Below the pieces are notes generated by a model that saw only the letters and a list, made by a program, of their open reading frames with translations, was not told the DNA's origin and did not search any database. DNA of 35,980 bases. Origin: 2-12-FULL-42-15 sp964196565. GTDB lineage: Bacteria; Pseudomonadota; Gammaproteobacteria; Coxiellales; Coxiellaceae. This document shows, piece after piece, positions 1-7,772 of this stretch. The number at the start of each line of letters is the position of its first letter. Within the stretch, counting starts at the first letter, position 1. The stretch lies in NCBI GenBank assembly GCA_964196565.1, contig CAXMUH010000141.1, forward strand, positions 1-35,980, read 5' to 3'. Made by a program: the position numbers and the translations under genes.

Positions 1-216
1 GTCTGTAATTTCATAAAATAATTCGATTAATGCGCTTTCACAACCTTCAAGTTTTTGCTTGTTGGTGAGATTAGGGTCATCGTCATAGTGTTTTATAATG
101 TTTTTTAAACTTTGAAGGTCAGCAGCCCGATTTGTTTGACAATCTTTAGAGAATCGTAATAGCGTACGCCTTACTTGAGCCCAACCCATAATTTCAATTT
201 TTGCATCATCTGCCAT
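1..216 (-). CDS. Hypothetical protein, 3' end cut off by the window edge
   Basis: An open frame of 72 codons begins with ATG at 216-214 and runs off the left edge without a stop. An AGAGGT ribosome-binding site lies about 9 nt before the start. The visible part (MADDAKIEIMGWAQVRR...) is hydrophilic, has no signal peptide or membrane segment, and looks helical with a highly charged centre (HYDDDPNLTNKQK). I do not recognise the family. It points the same way as the next gene but is separated from it by about 170 bp. Confidence 0.55.
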   Translation of the reverse strand, partial: MADDAKIEIMGWAQVRRTLLRFSKDCQTNRAADLQSLKNIIKHYDDDPNLTNKQKLEGCESALIELFYEITD

Positions 217-384
217 CGCCAAATACCTCTATTCTTTTAATATGTTATTTTTCTATGTATAAATCTATGCTAGGTATAATACCGTATAATTATTAAGGCA
301 TTATTAATGTGGGAAAATAATATTCATTTTGAGCTGAACCCTGGATTACTGATGACCCGGGGCAACGAGTTTTTCAGTCTAAAA

Positions 385-705
385 TCAGCAATTCGCAGAT
401 GGATGATTTGCAGTGCGCTCATCCAGCTCATCTTTTTTCTCTAAAAGTTGCTCGAGCTTAGTTTCATGCATGTTAGCTTTAATTGCAAAAACGCCATATT
501 TCATATATGACATTGCATTAATTATCTGCTTTGTTTGTTTAATTTCTTGATTAAGGTCAACTTCTGTTAATAGCTTATGGCGAGCTTTCAGTTGAGGGAA
601 CTTATAATTACTTTGATGCAGAGCTGTTGCGGCTGCAACTGGCGATGCCACTAAACCGAACTGTAATAATCTCTTTGTTTGCTTTACAATATTTCCGAGG
701 CGCAT
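385..705 (-). CDS. Small hypothetical protein with a hydrophobic N-terminal segment
   Basis: 106 aa frame preceded by GGAG about 9 nt before the ATG. Residues 1-12 are basic (MRLGNIVKQTKR) and are followed by a short hydrophobic stretch (LLQFGLVASPVAAATAL, about 13-29) that could be a membrane anchor or a weak signal peptide. The rest is charged and probably helical; residues 80-97 are rich in Lys and Glu and may form a coiled coil. No family recognised. It stands alone, with about 150 bp to the TolC-like gene and about 170 bp to the next gene on its strand. Confidence 0.5.
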   Translation of the reverse strand: MRLGNIVKQTKRLLQFGLVASPVAAATALHQSNYKFPQLKARHKLLTEVDLNQEIKQTKQIINAMSYMKYGVFAIKANMHETKLEQLLEKKDELDERTANHPSANC

Positions 706-804
706 TATTTATTTCTCCGATCGATTAAAATAAATTCGGACTATAGCAGAGCATTGTTAAAACAGTCTTAGTTACTTGGTTTAATTCGATACTTGAGAAA
801 TGCC

Positions 805-851
805 ACTCCAGAAGTAGCAAACCATTTTGCATGGTTTACGACTTCCGGAGT
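805..851. other. Long imperfect stem-loop after the TolC-SPOR gene
   Basis: Arms ACTCCAGAAGT (805-815) and ACTTCCGGAGT (841-851) pair with one mismatch, and inner arms AAACCA/TGGTTT extend the stem. It starts 7 nt past the stop of the minus-strand TolC-like gene, so it could protect or terminate that mRNA. However, the T-rich tract lies on the plus-strand side (852-866), where no gene reads into it. Part of the left arm (AGAAGTAGC) resembles the start of the dispersed repeat seen at 7608, so it may be a degenerate relative. Confidence 0.4.
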
Positions 852-857
852 AGTGTT

Positions 858-3230
858 TTATTTTATTATGTTATATTTATGCAGGTAAACCACCCAAGGA
901 TGTAGAGCCGTTAATGCTTTTGGCAATTTATGCAAAGCTTGAATTGCTTCATGTTGTGTTTTGTAGTGTCCCTTAACTACGCGATACCAACCTTTATGAT
1001 GCCCTTGTGCTTTAACTAAAAACAGCGAGCTGTACTTTTTATTTTGTTTATAAAATTTCTGTGCGTAGGATTTAGAGTGTGAAGCGAAAAGCTCTATACT
1101 ATAGCCTTTTTTGGTAACTTTATTTTGCGCATGATGTTTGTGATGCCCATGAAGTTTATGCTTGGTATTATGACTACTTGGCAACGTACTCGGAGGCGTT
1201 ATTTTTGAAGGCGCATCATATTGATATGACGGCTTGGTTGTAGGCGCGTTTGCTTTACCATACGGACTTCCACCGCCAGTAGTGGTCGAAGAAGGTGGTG
1301 TTATTTTTGAAGGCGTAGGCGTTACTGTTGATGACGGCGTTATTTTTGAAGGCGCCTGGTATGAAGGAGCTGGCGTTACTGTTGATGAAGGCGTTCCCTT
1401 CGTAGTTGGAGCTACTGTTGAAGGTGGCGTGTATGGCAGTGAAGGCAATGTGGTTGTAGATTCCTTCGACACCCCATACGGGCTTTTTGCTTTTGTTGAA
1501 GCTGGTGCTTTAGTCGATGGCGTCACAGTGCTTGGCGATGATTTAGTTGTGGAGGGAGCGGGTAATTCAGCTTCTGTAGGCGCTGTTTTTGTAACTGAAG
1601 ATGGTTCTGGTGTAGCATCACCACTGTCAGGCGCTTTTTTAGTTGATGATGGTGGCGTTGCCGTAGGACCACCAGGTTTTCCACCATCCGTACCATCAGG
1701 TACTGAAATCGAAGATGGAATTTTTGGTTCCGCGTTACTATCTAATTTTGGCGACGTAGCTTCAGGTGTATTAATCTCTAATAAATTTGCTTTTACTTGC
1801 GGCATACCTTTTGGTGATGGCCTAATTTTAATTGCCGGCTGTTTCAGCGAAAACTTAATGTTTGGTCCAAGCCAACGATTCAGCCTTTTAATGTCACCTG
1901 GAGATAAAACACCGGCTTGTTCTTTTAGATTGACAATTCCTTCAACGTAATTATAACGATCGTCCGCGTAGGCTAATTGTGACTGTGTTAATGTGGTAAC
2001 ACTATCTAAAACATCGACCATGGTTCTGGTACCAACAATATAACCCGCTTTTGTTGCTTCCAATTGATTACGCGCAGAAATAATCGCTTGCTCATCAGCC
2101 TTTATCTGACTAATACCTGAATCAATGCCTAAAAATGCTTGGCGAGTATCATTCTCAACGGTGCGATGATCTATTGCCAATTGATCGCTGGCAGATAAAT
2201 ATTGATAACGTTTTTGTTGCGTATTTACAATATCAAAACCACCGCGCAATATAGGAAAATTAAGCGACAAACCGACAGCGCCTGATTCTGTGGTTGTGGT
2301 GGGTGTATTACGCAACCGCGGTAGCGATGGTGGTTGGTTCACTCCACCTGTGCGGCCATCCTGCCAAGAACCGGTAAAATTAAGTGTTGGAAATTTAGCA
2401 AACCCAGCAGCTTTAATATTTTGCTGTGCTGCATACATATTATTCAAATCTCTTTGAATGTTGTAATTTTGCTTTAATGAGATTTTTACCCAACTCACAA
2501 TGTTATCTGGGTGCGGCACCAGTAATGGAATATTCGCTTTTAAATCAAGAAGTGCTGTATATTTTTTCCCGGTAATGGCCCGCAAATCCTCAAGTCGATC
2601 TTGCAAATCATTGCGGTCTTTAATTTCATCCGCTATCGAGCGATCATAGCTCGATTGTGCATCATAAACACCCGTAATGGCGATTAAACCTACACGAAAT
2701 TTCTGCTCTGCTGTGACCAATTGATGCAAGAATTGTTTTTTCTGCGCCAAAGTTAAAGTTAATTTTGCATTAGCGCGTAACACCTCATAATAGGCGTTAG
2801 CTGTACGTGACATTAAATCCTGCGCTGCGGCAAGATAAGTAGCTGTTGCAGCTCGTACGCTATAGCGTGCGCTGCTAATCGACATCCAAGTAGAAAGATT
2901 AAAAATCGGCTGAGTTACGCTAATTAAATAACTTTTACTGATAAAGTTGCCCGAGTTGGTACCAAAATGATTGTTAATCTGGCTATAGTTATCATTATAC
3001 AACCCCGAAGCGGTAATATTTGGGAACAAACCAGTCCCCGCAGCACCTGTTCCAGTCATAGCAAGTGGTAAGCCTTCTCTTGCTGTTAACCAATCGGCTT
3101 GTGCTTTCATAAAGGTTGGATCATTGACCAGTGCTTGTTGAAAAACTTGCACCAAATTTGCGGCGAACGACGCTCCGCTTACTGTTGATAAAGCAAGCAG
3201 CCCAATTACTAATTTACCTATTTTCCGCAT
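858..3230 (-). CDS. TolC-family outer-membrane efflux protein with a C-terminal SPOR domain
   Basis: 790 aa. Residues 1-23 form a signal peptide (ends SGASFA). Residues 24 to about 450 match the TolC/OEP outer-membrane channel family, including the typical opening NLVQVFQQALVNDPTF and a second OEP repeat with GTRTMVDVLDSV. TolC proteins normally end near 450-490 aa. Here a Pro/Ser/Thr-rich low-complexity linker with repeated SKITP and SSTVTP units follows (about 475-690), then a His/Lys-rich stretch and a SPOR-like domain at about 708-790 (GYSIELFAS... WYRVVKGHYKTQHEAIQAL). SPOR domains bind denuded peptidoglycan, usually at the division septum, so the tail may tether the channel to the wall (inference). 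A 238 aa antisense frame at 1234-1950 is a shadow of the linker. Cognate inner-membrane pump genes are not adjacent. No strong SD precedes the ATG. Confidence 0.9.
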   Translation of the reverse strand: MRKIGKLVIGLLALSTVSGASFAANLVQVFQQALVNDPTFMKAQADWLTAREGLPLAMTGTGAAGTGLFPNITASGLYNDNYSQINNHFGTNSGNFISKSYLISVTQPIFNLSTWMSISSARYSVRAATATYLAAAQDLMSRTANAYYEVLRANAKLTLTLAQKKQFLHQLVTAEQKFRVGLIAITGVYDAQSSYDRSIADEIKDRNDLQDRLEDLRAITGKKYTALLDLKANIPLLVPHPDNIVSWVKISLKQNYNIQRDLNNMYAAQQNIKAAGFAKFPTLNFTGSWQDGRTGGVNQPPSLPRLRNTPTTTTESGAVGLSLNFPILRGGFDIVNTQQKRYQYLSASDQLAIDHRTVENDTRQAFLGIDSGISQIKADEQAIISARNQLEATKAGYIVGTRTMVDVLDSVTTLTQSQLAYADDRYNYVEGIVNLKEQAGVLSPGDIKRLNRWLGPNIKFSLKQPAIKIRPSPKGMPQVKANLLEINTPEATSPKLDSNAEPKIPSSISVPDGTDGGKPGGPTATPPSSTKKAPDSGDATPEPSSVTKTAPTEAELPAPSTTKSSPSTVTPSTKAPASTKAKSPYGVSKESTTTLPSLPYTPPSTVAPTTKGTPSSTVTPAPSYQAPSKITPSSTVTPTPSKITPPSSTTTGGGSPYGKANAPTTKPSYQYDAPSKITPPSTLPSSHNTKHKLHGHHKHHAQNKVTKKGYSIELFASHSKSYAQKFYKQNKKYSSLFLVKAQGHHKGWYRVVKGHYKTQHEAIQALHKLPKALTALHPWVVYLHKYNIIK

Positions 3231-3351
3231 ATTTTATACCCAGCCCAAACTCTTACAGTTACATTAATATCTTGTATATTAGATAACCTTCAATGCTATT
3301 ACAACAATATTTCAAAACTATTACCTAATAATGTGCTATATTTGCCTAGCT

Positions 3352-4209
3352 TCAATTAAAATTGAAATAAACTCCAATGAAAATAAGGGCTCCCACCCAA
3401 TTATTATTTAAAAAAGCTTTAAAGCAATTGGCTGGTTTTCGCCTATAAATTAAGCAAAACTGATAAATCATTAATCCAGCTGACAATAACAAAGCACAAT
3501 AATAAAACAGATTTAACCCAAGCAATCCACCGATCACTACCAAGGTAATTAACATCGCGAATTGAGAAATAACGACCCACAAGCGATCATAACTACCAAA
3601 AAAAATTGCGCTCGATTTAATCCCAATTTTGATATCATCATCGCGATCAACCATTGCATATTGGGTGTCATACGCAACAATCCAAAAAAATGTGGCCAAA
3701 AACAACAACCATGCCACCAATGGCACTCGATTGTTTACTGCAGCAAACGCCATCGGTATTGACCAGGAAAAGGCCAAACCCAATGCTAATTGTGGGATTG
3801 CAAAGAAGCGCTTCATAAAGGGATAACAACAGGCCAAGGCAACAGCAACTAGGGCTAACAAAATCGTCAGTTTGTTTAAAAAACATACCAAGATAAATGC
3901 AATTAAACACAATAGAATAAACAGGGTTATCGCCCCTTTAACGCTCACCGCACCCGTCACCAGCGGCCTGTTTTTTGTTCGCGCCACCAATCCATCAAAA
4001 TGCCGATCAGCATAGTCATTAATGATACAGCCAGCGGCTCGCATCAAAACGACCCCAATAATAAAAATGATTAATATCTTTGTAGGCGGCACACCTCTGG
4101 CTGCAATCCACAACGCCCATAAGGTAGGCCACAACAGCAAAAGGATGCCTATCGGGCGATCAAAGCGCATTATACGCAAGTACGCGGCAATTTTATTTGT
4201 ACGAGTCAT
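3352..4209 (-). CDS. ubiA: 4-hydroxybenzoate polyprenyltransferase UbiA
   Basis: 285 aa, the usual length. UbiA attaches the polyprenyl tail to 4-hydroxybenzoate in the inner membrane, the second step of ubiquinone synthesis. Both Asp-rich, Mg-pyrophosphate-binding motifs are present: NDYADRHFD at 64-72 and DTQYAMVDRDDD at 181-192. Some seven to nine hydrophobic helices span the rest, and the N-terminal motif RFDRPIGILLLLWPTLWAL is typical of the family. It lies 24 bp after ubiC on the same strand, so the two are probably one transcript, as in E. coli ubiCA. No clear SD was seen before the ATG. Confidence 0.97.
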   Translation of the reverse strand: MTRTNKIAAYLRIMRFDRPIGILLLLWPTLWALWIAARGVPPTKILIIFIIGVVLMRAAGCIINDYADRHFDGLVARTKNRPLVTGAVSVKGAITLFILLCLIAFILVCFLNKLTILLALVAVALACCYPFMKRFFAIPQLALGLAFSWSIPMAFAAVNNRVPLVAWLLFLATFFWIVAYDTQYAMVDRDDDIKIGIKSSAIFFGSYDRLWVVISQFAMLITLVVIGGLLGLNLFYYCALLLSAGLMIYQFCLIYRRKPANCFKAFLNNNWVGALIFIGVYFNFN

Positions 4210-4233
4210 AGGTACAGAGGATAGACTGGCTAA

Positions 4234-4794
4234 TCAGGGTTCGCAACTAGCAAAGAACGTTGGTAGAAAAACTTCACTGACCAATAAATTTTCTTGCTGA
4301 CAATTAAAAATACTCTGCCTTGCCCAAATATGAGACACATCAGGCTCAGCATCTGAGTAAGCCAACTTAAAATAAGCATGTGACGGCGGCAATTTTGCTA
4401 TTCGTATTTTATCGCGGATATAACCACCTTTTTTGAACAAAAAATCACCTATCGATGCATTGCCAGCACGATAAAGAGATAAAGCATGTGAATTCTTTGA
4501 ACCTGCTGGAATCACAACTCGAGCTGCAATCACCGGCTTGTTTAAATACCACCACTCAATTTCACGCACCCAATGTTTACAATTATCTTTGATATCAAGC
4601 GCTAAACGCTCTTCCTCACTGATTTCGCCAAAACCTGCAGACTTTAATCGAAACTCAATCTGCTCCGACAAAGTATTTCGCAAACGATGCGTTAATGAAT
4701 TCGTATCACATAACCAACTCCATTGCGATGGAGAAAGACCATTACCCTCAGGCTGATCTATTTCTTTCCATAAAGTTGCGTTATTAGTGTTCAT
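4234..4794 (-). CDS. ubiC: Chorismate lyase UbiC
   Basis: 186 aa, slightly longer than E. coli UbiC (165). It converts chorismate to 4-hydroxybenzoate plus pyruvate in the cytoplasm, supplying the substrate of the adjacent UbiA. Family landmarks are the WLCDTNSLTHRLR opening (28-40), VREIE (76-80) with Arg77 at the position of the catalytic Arg, VVIP (93-96), GDFLF (116-120) and SEVFLP (173-178) with Glu174 at the catalytic Glu position. No signal peptide. The SD is weak. Divergence is moderate, but the ubiA neighbour supports the call. Confidence 0.88.
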   Translation of the reverse strand: MNTNNATLWKEIDQPEGNGLSPSQWSWLCDTNSLTHRLRNTLSEQIEFRLKSAGFGEISEEERLALDIKDNCKHWVREIEWWYLNKPVIAARVVIPAGSKNSHALSLYRAGNASIGDFLFKKGGYIRDKIRIAKLPPSHAYFKLAYSDAEPDVSHIWARQSIFNCQQENLLVSEVFLPTFFASCEP

Positions 4795-4895
4795 TGTTTA
4801 AGTTTTCTCTGTCAATTCGTACTTCTAACCGAACACTAGAAAAACTTATGAGAAAGGTCAAGCAAAAGAAACAGAAAAAGTCTGTCAGTCGCAGC

Positions 4896-5591
4896 TTAAT
4901 TGGTTACAACAACTCTTGTCCCAACCGTCAAGAACTGCTTATTTAACCATTCTGCATCTTTAAAAAATAAGCGAATACAGCCATGGCTGGCATGAAATCC
5001 TGGCAATGTGGAGCCATGCAACGCAAAGCCGCGATAGTAATGCATACAATAAGGCATCGGAGCACCACCACCGGTCTCAACAGGAAATTTCTTGGAAACA
5101 CACTCAGGACCCTGCATTTGCACTACCCGAAACGAGCCCACCGCAGTTTCACATTTTTGATTAACATCTGAACACCAACCTTTGCCACCTGAAACGGGGC
5201 CCCAGTGGACCAAATATCCTTCCTCGTTATAGGCAGCAAAGGCGTGCAAACCGAGATTGACAATAACCAATTTTTTACCAGATGTGCTCATAAAATCAGG
5301 AAATGGGGATAAATCCATATGATTCATGTCTTTCAAATTAACTGGCACTACAATCCATCGACGATATCGTAATGAAACATTGGTTCGATTTAAGCGTTTC
5401 ACAATCGCTCGCTCACGCTCATTTGGGAAAAGCTTTGCCCAAGTATCGCTTCGGCCAACATTTACACAGCTAAAGGCATCATAAGCGCACAAGTGTCCAC
5501 CATAGTATTTTGACTCTGCAGTTGCTGACCCCGCAAAGCCCAATAAAACAGTAAAGGTAATACACAGTCGTATAAGAAGCTTGTTTTTCAT
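4896..5591 (-). CDS. Periplasmic L,D-transpeptidase (YkuD domain)
   Basis: 231 aa with an N-terminal signal peptide (about 1-25, ends GSATA). Residues 50-85 resemble the N-terminal region of ErfK-type enzymes (DTWAKLFPNERERAIVKRLN). The YkuD catalytic domain spans about 105-230 and carries the signature HG at 192-193 and SHGCIRL at 202-208, with Cys205 as nucleophile. Such enzymes make 3-3 peptidoglycan crosslinks or attach lipoproteins to the wall; which applies here cannot be read from sequence. Additional Cys residues (35, 42, 140, 147, 164, 182) could form disulfides. A strong SD (AAGGA) precedes the ATG. Confidence 0.92.
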   Translation of the reverse strand: MKNKLLIRLCITFTVLLGFAGSATAESKYYGGHLCAYDAFSCVNVGRSDTWAKLFPNERERAIVKRLNRTNVSLRYRRWIVVPVNLKDMNHMDLSPFPDFMSTSGKKLVIVNLGLHAFAAYNEEGYLVHWGPVSGGKGWCSDVNQKCETAVGSFRVVQMQGPECVSKKFPVETGGGAPMPYCMHYYRGFALHGSTLPGFHASHGCIRLFFKDAEWLNKQFLTVGTRVVVTN

Positions 5592-5833
5592 GAGTCCTTT
5601 TTCCTTACTCTCCTAATATCGATTATAGTATGAATCCCGAAAGTTTTCAGCTAATCCACTGATTACAAGTCAACCGTGCTGCCGATACCCCGGTAATTAA
5701 GCTAATGAAAATAATACTCAAATTAGTTTATAAGCTTAATATTATTTTAAGGCTGCTCAGTTATACTGGTTTCAGCGTTAAATAATTTTTATTATTTATT
5801 TGTTCCAACGGACTGTTTAGGGGTTACATTGCT

Positions 5834-6394
5834 ATGTCAATATTTACAGATACAATGGTCGAAGCCATACGGAAATATCGTGCGATGCTACGAAAATATC
5901 TTCCGCAAGCTGAGCGAATTAATCATTTGCATCGATTAAATTTAAAAAATCCACAGCTATATAATAGTGAAGTGATGCTATATCAACTGGGATATAAAAT
6001 CATAGATCATTTGCAGCAACTGGATAACACTAAAAATGGCTATTATTCCTATTCTGGTATTAGTCAATTTGCATCGCACTTGAAAAAGTTTTTAGATAAA
6101 TACAGAATAGATAAAGGGTATGATCGCGTCGTTCACACATCACAATTAGCTTCGCGCTATATGGTTAAGGTGACGCAACTGTTAGCATTAAATGCTAACT
6201 CTGAACAAGCTGAACAAGAAATTGCAAACTGTCACGAAATGATTGCGTTGCATGGCTCTAAAGAACAGCTTGAATTGTATCAAAACACTTTGCAAAATAT
6301 GATTCGCAAACACATCCACGATCGAAATGGCTGCTATCGCAATGCGCTAGCGCAATTTAATCGTTGTTTAGAGACCAAAAGGTCAGCGGCTTAA
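5834..6394 (+). CDS. Hypothetical helical protein
   Basis: 186 aa cytoplasmic-looking protein, with no signal peptide or membrane segment. It is rich in Tyr, His and Leu and predicted largely helical, for example MVEAIRKYRAMLRKYL near the start and ALAQFNRCLE at the end. AGGGGTT about 10 nt upstream is the SD. TATACT at 5762-5767 could be a -10 box, but no good -35 is visible. I do not recognise the family. It is the first plus-strand gene after a divergent 240 bp gap and is separated from the next gene by 290 bp, so it may be monocistronic. Confidence 0.72.
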   Translation: MSIFTDTMVEAIRKYRAMLRKYLPQAERINHLHRLNLKNPQLYNSEVMLYQLGYKIIDHLQQLDNTKNGYYSYSGISQFASHLKKFLDKYRIDKGYDRVVHTSQLASRYMVKVTQLLALNANSEQAEQEIANCHEMIALHGSKEQLELYQNTLQNMIRKHIHDRNGCYRNALAQFNRCLETKRSAA

Positions 6395-6465
6395 GCATAT
6401 TGTTATTGATATTTTACAGTCTGGCTGTTGGCACACGACTTCTTAAAAGCCACTCTGTTCTAGAC

Positions 6466-6507
6466 TGCTTATCCCCGGGATCCTTTATAGCGTATCCCGG
6501 GACAGCA
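6466..6507. repeat. Inverted repeat in the gap 6395-6684
   Basis: Left arm TGCTTATCCCCGGGAT and right arm ATCCCGGGACAGCA form a stem of about 14 bp around a loop of about 12 nt. No T tract follows, so this is not a convincing intrinsic terminator. The rest of the 290 bp gap holds only a weak open frame (6364-6573) that overlaps the upstream gene and has no SD, plus a TATAAT (6622-6627) about 60 bp before the next start that may be a -10 box. Confidence 0.5.
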
Positions 6508-6684
6508 TTTAGAGGCTTACCCAAAGCCTGTCTTATTGCTTCTACCCACACACTCATGGCGGGTGCCGGCTAGATGTCCCCAAAAGTACTCAGAGTGCTA
6601 CTCGAATAATTTCAAATGATGTATAATAGTAATTTAAGCAACGCCATTTTTACTTGGCGACAAGGATGAGTCCAAGGAAAAACT

Positions 6685-7272
6685 ATGGTCAACAATAACT
6701 TTGCCCAATTCCATCACCAGATATATCAAATGCCAGAAGCGGTCAAAGCGATAAATCACTTTGAAAAACGCAAACACTGGTACCCCAGTTTAACGCTCCT
6801 TATGCTCTGGCACATAAAAAATCACCTGGGGCGCCTCACTCAATCTCAACTCAAAACTCTACAAAACACCATTGGCGCCTGGCACGAACGAATTATTAAT
6901 CCATTGAGACGCTTGCAAAAACTGCTGATAAAGCAAAAAACCAGCGAACTGACCGCTGAGATTGAGCAATTGCTCGAGTTTAGCTTAGTTTATGAGGTTA
7001 ATTTACTTGAAACGAACCTTCCTGTTTTTAGACATAACAAAAGAGCGGATAAATTGCTGGTCAGCGACGCCTGCCAAAATATTATCGTGTATTGTAAATT
7101 AATCTCCTGCAAATTAGATCAGGAAGAAATCTCTGCCCTCAAACAATTATTAGCTGTGGTCTTTGACACACACGAGCAAAACGATATTAATGACGCTTGC
7201 CAACAACATATTAGCGCCCACCATTTAAAACAACCGCTAACTTACGAACAGCTATTACTCGAAGAGCTTTAA
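6685..7272 (+). CDS. DUF2390 / TIGR02444-like protein
   Basis: 195 aa. The first 85 residues follow the pattern of the TIGR02444 (DUF2390) family: a starting F..F...IYQMPEAVKAINHFE, a SLTLLMLWHIKN helix, then IGAWHERIINPLRRLQKLL with the conserved W..... PLR. Members are small proteobacterial proteins of unknown function. The C-terminal half (about 95-195) is helical and less conserved. SD AAGGA about 10 nt upstream; a TATAAT at 6622-6627 may belong to its promoter. It lies about 500 bp before the pilus cluster and probably has nothing to do with it. The family call rests on recognised motifs only. Confidence 0.72.
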   Translation: MVNNNFAQFHHQIYQMPEAVKAINHFEKRKHWYPSLTLLMLWHIKNHLGRLTQSQLKTLQNTIGAWHERIINPLRRLQKLLIKQKTSELTAEIEQLLEFSLVYEVNLLETNLPVFRHNKRADKLLVSDACQNIIVYCKLISCKLDQEEISALKQLLAVVFDTHEQNDINDACQQHISAHHLKQPLTYEQLLLEEL

Positions 7273-7319
7273 ACCTAATATACCCAACCCAGTATAAAAT
7301 TATGTTTACCCTCTGGCAC

Positions 7320-7395
7320 TGTCATCCCAGCGAAAGCTGGGATCTCATTAAGATGGCGTTTAACTCAAGAGATTCCGGCATACGCCGGAATGACG
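7320..7395. repeat. Palindromic dispersed-type repeat (TGTCATCCC...GGAATGAC)
   Basis: Two hairpins (ATCCCAGCgaaaGCTGGGAT and ATTCCGGCataCGCCGGAAT) are bracketed by near-inverted ends GTCATCCC and GGAATGAC. This is the look of small palindromic elements found in many gammaproteobacteria. It lies in the 500 bp gap between the DUF2390 gene and the pilus ATPase gene. Only one clear copy is in the window; fragments around 22026-22075 and 16936-16960 share the CTTTCGCAGAAAT part. Confidence 0.6.
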
Positions 7396-7468
7396 GGGCC
7401 TAAAACTCACCTGCGTTGAACATATACTCACTAAATAAGATTAAAGAAATATTAAATACCCGGGTTGC

Positions 7469-7512
7469 TTGACACATCACTCTGTCCTAATCTATCTTGT
7501 TACGTCAAGATA
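7469..7512 (+). promoter_or_regulatory. Candidate sigma-70 promoter with an overlapping palindromic operator
   Basis: A perfect TTGACA (7469-7474) is followed after 18 nt by TATCTT (7493-7498, 4 of 6 matches to TATAAT). A perfect 7-bp inverted repeat, TATCTTG (7493-7499) and CAAGATA (7506-7512) with a 6-nt spacer, starts exactly at the -10 and covers the presumed start site, the classic place for a repressor site. Transcription would run through the dispersed repeat at 7573-7739 into the pilus ATPase gene, giving a leader of about 265 nt. The regulator is unknown. Confidence 0.5.
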
Positions 7513-7572
7513 ATATTTATTTGTAGTCGCAGGATGCGGCCTTTCTCAAATGGATTCAACATATACTACTGC

Positions 7573-7739
7573 TATACCCAAGCCACTTAGAATATAGGTG
7601 TTTTTTTAGCACCATCAGAAGTAGCCCGGACAACTTGTCGGCCGGGAAGTATCCAGCGAAGCTGGATTCATACTTTTAATCCCGGCCAAAAATAAATTTT
7701 TGTCCGGGCTACACCTATAACTAAACCGCGCCAGGTATA
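7573..7739. repeat. Dispersed palindromic element, copy 1
   Basis: About 167 bp, starting TATACC and ending GGTATA, with imperfect terminal inverted repeats of about 28 bp that both finish TATAGGTG. Inside, a perfect 13-bp stem (GTAGCCCGGACAA at 7621-7633 with its complement at 7700-7712) encloses GGCCGGGA/TCCCGGCC arms and a small ATCCAGC/GCTGGAT hairpin. Other copies: 9340-9498, 21897-22042 (inverted), 22715-22779 and 33754-33801 (degenerate). No open frame inside; it resembles a MITE or REP/BIME-type element. It ends about 33 bp before the ATPase start codon. Confidence 0.8.
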
Positions 7740-7772
7740 TACTAACGGAGCCATTTCGAAAAAGGACAGCAC

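Noticed and set aside
805..851. Strong intrinsic terminator for the TolC-SPOR gene
   Set aside because: On the minus strand the stem is followed by GGCATTTCTC and not a T tract; the T-rich side faces the plus strand where no gene reads in.
1234..1950. 238 aa plus-strand open frame with Val/Gly-rich composition
   Set aside because: It is antisense to the Pro/Ser/Thr linker of the TolC-SPOR gene; its repeats mirror the codons of the real gene and it has no SD or family likeness.
6364..6573. 69 aa open frame after the 186 aa gene
   Set aside because: It overlaps the end of the real gene, lacks an SD and runs through an inverted repeat.
7621..7712. Palindrome before the ATPase gene as a riboswitch or T-box
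   Set aside because: The same structure recurs after unrelated genes and between convergent genes, so it is a dispersed repeat and not a ligand-sensing leader.
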